A stretch of DNA of 64,000 nucleotides from Epiperipatus broadwayi (Eukaryota > Onychophora > Udeonychophora > Euonychophora > Peripatidae): the NCBI GenBank assembly GCA_028023455.1, contig JAQFVV010012405.1:8163291-8227290 (forward strand). Direction: 5' to 3'. Each line of letters starts with the position of its first letter. The stretch's first letter is position 1. Position numbers and translations under genes: made by a program. The notes under the pieces were generated by a model. It was not told the origin of the DNA. It worked only from the letters and a program-made list of their open reading frames with translations, and searched no databases. Of this stretch, positions 58,800 to 64,000 are shown piece after piece.

Positions 58800-59400
58800 G
58801 CTGAAACATATGAAGTGTAATATGCCCAGAGATCTAAAGCCAAAGAATCCCTAAATAAATAATAAGGGGGGGGCATATTTATCCCTACTGGAGATTCAGA
58901 ATGGACTACCAAGTAATCATAGTACATAAGCCAAATGGTAAATAATATATTTGTGGAGATTACAGGGTGAATGTAAATAGAAATGTATGTAAAAGTGCTT
59001 ACCCTGTATCAAATTCTAGAAAGGTTCTGGCAAGTCAAGCATTGGTTAACTAGTGGTTAGCATAGCTGCCTTCCAAGCAGCTGGCCTGGGTTCGCTTTCT
59101 GGTCAATGCATTTGACATAGGAAAAAAAGGTTCTGCCAATGCTGCAAAGACATTTTTACTTCACCAAATTAGATCTTCATTTTCCATTTCACCACATAAA
59201 TAAAGAGGCATTCAAAATTCTAAAAATTGCAATTAATCAGTTTGTTTAAACACAATCACCTTACCATTTTGGATTAATATTGCTCTAAATGTTTTCCAGA
59301 TGAACTTTAATGCTTAGCTTAATGAAATAGAGAAAGTAATACCCTACTTCAGTGATATCCTGGTTCCTAACACAAAACATATTGAGGCATATAGTTATGA
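58800..59400 (+). pseudogene. Ty3/gypsy reverse transcriptase, decayed
   Basis: Readable pieces: TGDSEWTTK (SEWATP position), HKPNGK, stop, YICGDYRVNVN (the PNGK-R-ICGDYR motif), SAYPV and a K-V-L block that is split by the SINE at 59034. Then follow KEAFKILKIAI, a SPYHFG-like piece in place of R-L-P-F-G, and IEKVIPYFSDILVP in place of the Y-x-D-D-I-L-V box (first D lost). Non-functional. Confidence 0.78.
59034..59124 (+). mobile_element. tRNA-Ala-like SINE, copy 6, inserted in gypsy RT
   Basis: GTCAAGCATTGGTTAACTAG, GCTGCCTTCCAAGCAGC, GGGTTCGCTTTCTGG and CAATGCATTTGACATA with an A-tail. Target-site duplication AAAGGTTCTGGCAA (59020-59033) and AAAGGTTCTGCCAA (59126-59139), 13/14. Removing one copy rejoins the RT reading. 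Confidence 0.92.
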
Positions 59401-60559
59401 GTAGGTGAGAGATTTGCAAGCATAACATTAAAAACAGACAAAAAATGAAAAAAATAGACTTTATAAAACATGTATAAAAGGAGGTTCCCATACAGATAAA
59501 ATAAAAGCAGTTAAAAATGCTCACAAAGGTATTTTTTAAGTTAATTAATTATTTTAATTTTTTTCCAAGGAAAAGAGGTTCCTATAGCTCAACTTTTTCA
59601 TAACATTCTTAAGAAAAATTAAAAATGGAAATAGTCAGCTCTGAAGAAAAATGCTTTTAACAAAGGAAGGCTCTTTTACCATTGGACAAATTGCTTATTT
59701 GAAGACTAAGCTATATTAATTCAATACACTGTCAATAGAGAAAATCCTATAGTTTATATCATTTGGATATTATCAAAAACATCAGTTGGCAAAGAATCAG
59801 AATTTCTTTAAACTTAATATTTATGCCAGATTGTAGTCCATAAATACCATGTTGGATAAATTTGCTTTATGCATATGATTATGAATTTAGTTATAAGACA
59901 GTGTAATTAATATAGAAAGTCAATGCAATGTTATGAGTTCCAGACAAAGCATAACATACAATAGTTAAATTATATTGCCACTTTCAAGCAAGGATATTAA
60001 ACAATAAAATGGTAGTAAACTGGAAGATAAATAGTCCAGGCTACTGAGAGGTAATAGATTGAATTCGTAAAGATTGGCCAGTTAGATGTCTTCAAAACTT
60101 GCTGGTGTTTTTCACAAGCAGTTGTAAAAATCTTTTGGTAAAGCAAATAATGTATATTAAATAAAGGCAGAGTGATAATATCTTATTAGAGCCATAACAG
60201 AATATTAGACTTACTCAAAAGGCTCATCTTGGGGTATTATGTGTTACATCTGGTGGCTAAAATTAAATAATGATATTTCTCAAAAAAATGTATAGTTTTC
60301 CAATCAAATACAGATAAATCAAGAAATAGGACAATTTGTAGCATCAAAATTTAAAAGTATTATTATGCTCTTGTGACTATATGAGGCCTTTTATGAATCA
60401 TGCACTGTTGGTATTAGTGAGTGTTTATTCTTACTGGGTGAATATCATACAATCAAAAGTGCCAACTCAGAGGTAGGTTATTAATTTTGTGCAGTAAACA
60501 ATTGGCCTAAGAGAACTATCACTGGCAATAGTTCTGGTATAGAACAATTAATTTTGAAA

Positions 60560-60800
60560 AGTTTTTGGTAGATTGAAGAGTTAATAATTTTTGCTAATTT
60601 CCATATCATCCTAAATTCAGCAGATTAGTGGAAAATATATCAATCAATTAAAACAGAGTGAGAAAAAATACTCCTGCTAAAAGAAAAGAGGTTCTATTAA
60701 ATTCATTATTATATCAATACTCCAAATGCACTGCAGTGATTGGTGTGTTACCAGATAAGCTACTATTGGACAGAAAAATGGGAACAAAATTAAAAAGTAT
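60560..60800 (+). pseudogene. Ty3/gypsy integrase, C-terminal half, decayed
   Basis: FHIILNSADXWKIYQSIK-like sequence (YHP-x-SNG-x-VEN equivalent) is followed in frame by NTPAKRKEVLLNSLLYQYSK, CTAVIGVLPDKLLLDRKMG and TKLKSI. This is the YR-x-TPH-x-x-TG-x-SP-x-(E/K)LL-x-GR-x-x-RT-x-L region of gypsy integrases. The catalytic DDE residues are not readable. Confidence 0.75.
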
Positions 60801-60915
60801 AAAAATTCACCTTTAATGTGCAATAAATTTTAAGTGTGGGATAGGTTGTAGATTAGAGATAATTAAATTAAATTATAGGTTGAATGGGAGATTATCAAAT
60901 TGCTATGAAGGTGGT

Positions 60916-61028
60916 GTCAAGCATTGTTAGCTGAGAGGTCATTGCAGTCACCTTGCAAGCAAGTAGTTGGTTGCAGAGAGTTGTGGGTTCAGCTCCGGGT
61001 CGATGCTATGACATATGAAAAAAAAAAA
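60916..61028 (+). mobile_element. tRNA-Ala-like SINE, copy 7
   Basis: GTCAAGCATTGTTAGCTGAG, CTTGCAAGCAAGTAGTTGG, GGGTTCAGCTCCGGG, CGATGCTATGACATATG and A11. It has the same anticodon-arm expansion as copies 1, 2 and 4 (GCAAGTAGTTGGTTGCAGAG), so at least two SINE subfamilies are present. Weak GGTGGTG / TGGTGGT duplication. Confidence 0.9.
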
Positions 61029-61192
61029 TTGTGGTGGTAAAAACAGAAGTAGAAATAATGTACTTGAAGCACATCAACCGTTTATATCTCTGAAGTACCA
61101 TAAGTTGTGAAAATAGTAATTTAATCAAGGCAGAGAATGACAGATAATTACAATGAAAACAAATGAAAATTGTTGGAATTGAACTATAGGAA

Positions 61193-61546
61193 ATGAATGA
61201 GACTGGAAACAAAAGACAATATTACAGAGCATATAATGAAAATAGTTTTGATACAGCAGATGATAAAAATAATATTAGTGTTACTGATGACAATAATGTA
61301 AATGCTTTAGATATCATGGGCAATAATCCTTTACGAATAAGCCAAAAATTGCCAAAGCCAGAAAGACAAAGAGACCTATCCAAATATATTGAAGACTATT
61401 TTTGTAAAGACATCACAAAATCCAGTTCTATCCAGTGGGGGGGGGGGATTATGTTTATATGTATATTAGTACGTTTTTTTAAAATGTCATTAAATAAATT
61501 AAATTTATATAACTATGGAATTCTTCTACTAATTAAATTCTTTTGA
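61193..61546 (+). pseudogene. C-terminal tail of the gypsy-like pol polyprotein
   Basis: 117 residues. An acidic, asparagine-rich stretch precedes PLRISQKLPKPERQRDLSKY and IEDYF (residues ~44-72), the R-x-S-x-(R/K)-x-x-x-P-x-R...Y end seen in many Ty3/gypsy Pol proteins. The last 40 residues follow a G10 run at 61438 and are unlikely to be original. Confidence 0.6.
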
Positions 61547-61984
61547 TCAAGTTATAGAAAAAACAATGAATTAATTTGTTTAACAATCTTCTACCCACTT
61601 GTGTAATCCTGCACACTTCTAGAAATTAATTAATTATATCTGTAATTAAGAATTCTTTTGATTAAGTTAACAAAAATAATAGATTAACTTGTTTTGATAT
61701 TCAGCAACTCATTTATTTAATACTAAGTCGAACATAGAATAACAAACAATAATTAGAAATGCAAGAACAAATTTAGTGATTTTTGCCTTCTATCTTGTCA
61801 AATAAATGTTGACAAACTTCTATTATTTTATACTCATGGAACTATATTTTTGGCAGGGAAATGAGCAAAAGAATTTTGCCTTTGAGTGTCAAAAGCAGAT
61901 TCAGGGGCTTATAAAGGCATCATTTATCTATATTATTATTTTTGTAAATCTCAAAGTAAACTTATTGCTTTCAAATAATAAATA

Positions 61985-62600
61985 AATGTAAATAGTATTG
62001 ATATTCATATATACAATTGATATCTAATAAAAATATAACCTCTTTCCCAGAATGCTATAAAGTCATTGGCTTAGGCAGCTATTGGTAAATGAAGGTAGAG
62101 ATTGTTAAAATCCCCTGATGGTAAATTCAGGCTGCCATAAGATGATGAATTTAACTATTTACAACCATGAATTATTTTCAAGTGAAAGAAGATTATATGA
62201 ATTGGAAGAAGAATTATCTAATATTAAATTGGATATTGTTGGACTTAAAAGAAAAAGTGAAGAGTCACTTGAGCTAAAAAGTGGACATGTACTCTTTTAT
62301 AAAGACATAAATATTGAAAACATAAATGGAATGTGATTCAGTATAAATAAGTAGTGAAAATGCAACATTGTAGAGATTGATATCAGCCAGAATGGCAAGA
62401 TTAGTTATCCAACTTAAATAAAAGATATCAAATGCAAATAATTCAGGTTATGTTCCATCATGCTCTCATTGTGATAAAGAAGTAGAAGATTTTTATATGG
62501 ATGTATAAAATGTTTTTAATCAGAATGAACAATATTTTAAAATTCTCATGGGATACTTTAATGTTGGAATTCATAAACAACAAAGATAAAATGCTTGGTT
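61985..62600 (+). mobile_element. 5' part of another RTE-like LINE copy
   Basis: From 5' UTR (ATTCATATATACAATTGATA, CAGAATGCTATAAAGTCATTGG) into the endonuclease. Frame 62118-62336 shows LYELEEELSNIKLDIVGL and LELKSGHVLFYKDINIE (catalytic E of CEVRR lost by deletion). It then runs to GGATACTTTAATGTTGGAATTC, equivalent to GDFNARI, and stops near 62600. Decayed. Confidence 0.88.
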
Positions 62601-62694
62601 ATCATATGAACCACAAAAAAATTATATGATCTATGTTTATACATTTAGCTGTTTATTAGCAATCTATTATCAATTCTCTTCCAAGCTCACTATA

Positions 62695-62760
62695 TTTATG
62701 CCACCTAGTGAAAGCTTTAGTAATTAATTGATGTCACATGATATTGCATAATAAATTTTT
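62695..62760. repeat. Foldback family C fragment
   Basis: TGCCACCTAGTGAAAGCTTTAGTAATTAATTGATG aligns with the left arm at 35282 (pieces CCACCTAGTG, TAGTAAT). Confidence 0.55.
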
Positions 62761-63263
62761 AGCCAGTGTTATTCTATTCAAATAACCCCAGACAAGTTTT
62801 AAAAATTTATTGTTTTTATCAATGAGAAGTTTTTTTTATATTTTTGAAGAATATATTTGGCTCTTTTGTTTGTAATGCACCTTTCCTATAGATGTCACTT
62901 TTTGCTTTTTTGCCCAGACAATTTTGGCATGATTTGGAAAAAATAGAAGATACTAAAAAAAAACAGGTATTGATTCATTATAAATGCAAAATAAAAAATA
63001 AACTAATATTCCAATAACATAGAAATTAGCAAATTTTGGAATATTAATTAAATAACATTCTATATAGTGAAATTTGATTATTATCAAGAATAAAATTTTT
63101 GATAAAGACAAGAAAATATTGAAAAAAAATTCAAATAAATAGTAATAATGTAAAAAAATAAACAGCATTTTTTTTAAATATTGAAATACTTTATATATTC
63201 TTTATTTAAAATCATTCATTTCCATAATTCATTAATCAATTATATCTTTGTTATATATACATA
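62761..63263. other. No gene recognised
   Basis: AT-rich spacer between repeat fragments. Confidence 0.4.
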
Positions 63264-63265
63264 TA

Positions 63266-64000
63266 CAGGAATCCCTTGATTAGTGTGGTTAATGAATCCT
63301 CCATTTATACCGCATATATTAAAACCATACTAATAAAACTTAAAAACCTATGGGAATGATACACTATACTGAAATATACAATTAATGAATTATTAATTGA
63401 TTTATTGAAAAAAAAGAATAGATTTAAATTTTATTTTGGGGGGGGGGAATAGATACATCAATTGAACAGACATAGCTTTTTTCTTTTCATTCATAATTTT
63501 TGCGATAACAATCAATTTGTTTATCTAGCCTTCAACAAATTTTCAAGCTTCTTTCATCATCTAGATCAATTTTGCGTGTAAGCTCTTTTGTTTTTCCAAG
63601 TGTATTGAATAGTTATTCAAGTTTTTTAATGGAAATTTCTTTAGGAGCTGTTTTCTTTTCTCCTGCTTCATTTTCATCTTTCTCATATGCACATTGATGT
63701 TCAATTTCAAGAAGATTATCATCAGTTAAATCTTTTGAATAAGAATATAATAATTCTCTCACATTTTCTGAATCTATTTCTTCAAAGCCAAGGCCTTTTC
63801 CAATCATAGTAATTTCATCAATAACTCTGTCAACAGGCTCATTGAAACCAAAAATGTATTTGCACCTTCTGGCAAAAGATACTCTCAGACTGCTCTCATA
63901 GAGCTATTTGTAACTTCTTCCCACAATTTATAAATGTTATCAACTATTTGTTCAATATCAATTTTTATCCAAAATTCTTTGAGAGTGATCAAGTTGTCTC
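63266..64000 (-). mobile_element. Tigger/pogo-like DNA transposon, 3' part, continues past the window
   Basis: The terminal repeat begins CAGGAATCCCTTGATTAG at 63266, directly after TA (63264-63265), then GTGTGGTTAATGAATCC. The form CAGG-x-(A/T)-x-CCT-x-G-x-TTA...CGGTTAAT is typical of Tigger-type ends. Transposase coding sequence on the minus strand follows from ~63490 to the window edge. A G9 run lies at 63437-63447. Confidence 0.85.
63490..64000 (-). pseudogene. Tigger-like transposase, C-terminal region
   Basis: Reading from the window edge: LITLKEFWIKIDIEQIVDNI, YKLWEEVTNSSMRAV, a TGA where W is usual, then a frameshift to FGFNEPVDRVIDEI. The open frame 63807-63613 follows (MIGKGLGFEEIDSENVREL, LTDDNLLEIEHQ, PKEISIKKLE). 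After another stop come TKELTRKIDLDDERSLKI and DKQIDCYRKNYE. This is the order of the region after the DDE domain in Tigger/jerky-type transposases (FW-x-x-x-x-I...I-x-x-W-x-EV...V-x-EL...LT-x-x-x-L-x-E-x...CYRE-x-YE). At least three stops or shifts: inactive. Confidence 0.85.

Larger units (their letters stand above)
58190..61410 (+). mobile_element. Degraded Ty3/gypsy-like gag-pol with two SINE insertions
   Basis: Recognisable in order: a gag zinc-knuckle remnant (58232-58273), a protease C-terminal half (~58560-58700), RT (58800-59400), RNase H-like patches (59570-59820), integrase C-terminal half (60560-60800) and the pol C-terminus (61193-61400). Stops and indels occur throughout. SINEs at 59034 and 60916 interrupt it. 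No LTR was found on either side. Order and motifs define a Ty3/gypsy type. Confidence 0.78.

Overview
The window is very AT-rich, repeat-dominated DNA from a metazoan, most likely an invertebrate with a large genome. The case for this is the density of eukaryotic mobile elements (RTE-like LINEs, tRNA-derived SINEs, Penelope-like elements, Ty3/gypsy retrotransposons, pogo/Tigger-like DNA transposons, foldback MITEs, long TAA and TA microsatellites). There are no bacterial-style operons, ribosome binding sites or CRISPR arrays. I cannot name the species, and I found no host protein-coding gene, rRNA or functional tRNA that I can support.

The dominant element is one RTE-like LINE family of about 3.25 kb: a single ORF with AP-type endonuclease and reverse transcriptase, ending in a short (GAT/ATG)n tail. 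At least ten copies of very different age are present: 8.7-12.0 (-), 13.06-13.23 (-), 17.8-18.3 (+), 19.8-24.6 (-), 27.15-30.45 (+), 31.6-31.9 (+), 37.15-37.93 (+), 39.27-42.52 (-), 47.7-52.5 (+) and 62.0-62.6 kb (+). The youngest looking are 27.15-30.45 and 39.27-42.52. The latter has an intact 11-bp target-site duplication. Both carry a stop or frameshift, so neither can make a full-length protein as read.

Layout: 0-8.7 kb is AT-rich with hairpin and direct repeats only. 8.7-13.2 kb is an ancient LINE with a foldback MITE in it. 14.5 kb holds a SINE, and 15.7-16.6 kb a Penelope-like fragment with a GIY-YIG domain. 19.8-24.6 kb is a LINE split by a Ty3/gypsy-like LTR element. 24.6-31.4 kb holds a direct-repeat-flanked segment, a 360-bp satellite in tandem and inverted orientation split by a LINE, and a second Penelope-like fragment. 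33.5-37.9 kb has SINEs, foldback repeats and LINE fragments. 37.9-45 kb is the young LINE set in otherwise unrecognised sequence. 45-52.5 kb has a large palindrome and an old LINE that has been entered by a pogo-type element, a foldback element, a 443-bp retroposon-like repeat and long TAA microsatellites. 54.3-57.1 kb has a second LINE clade's C-terminus and an unrecognised degraded coding stretch. 58.2-61.4 kb is a degraded Ty3/gypsy gag-pol carrying two SINE insertions. 62-64 kb has a LINE fragment and, running off the right edge, a Tigger-like transposase with its terminal repeat.

The elements do not form a pathway. What the window offers is a readable insertion order: old LINE copies are targets for LTR, SINE, MITE and DNA-transposon insertions. 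All calls are from reading the sequence by eye; no database search or folding program was run.
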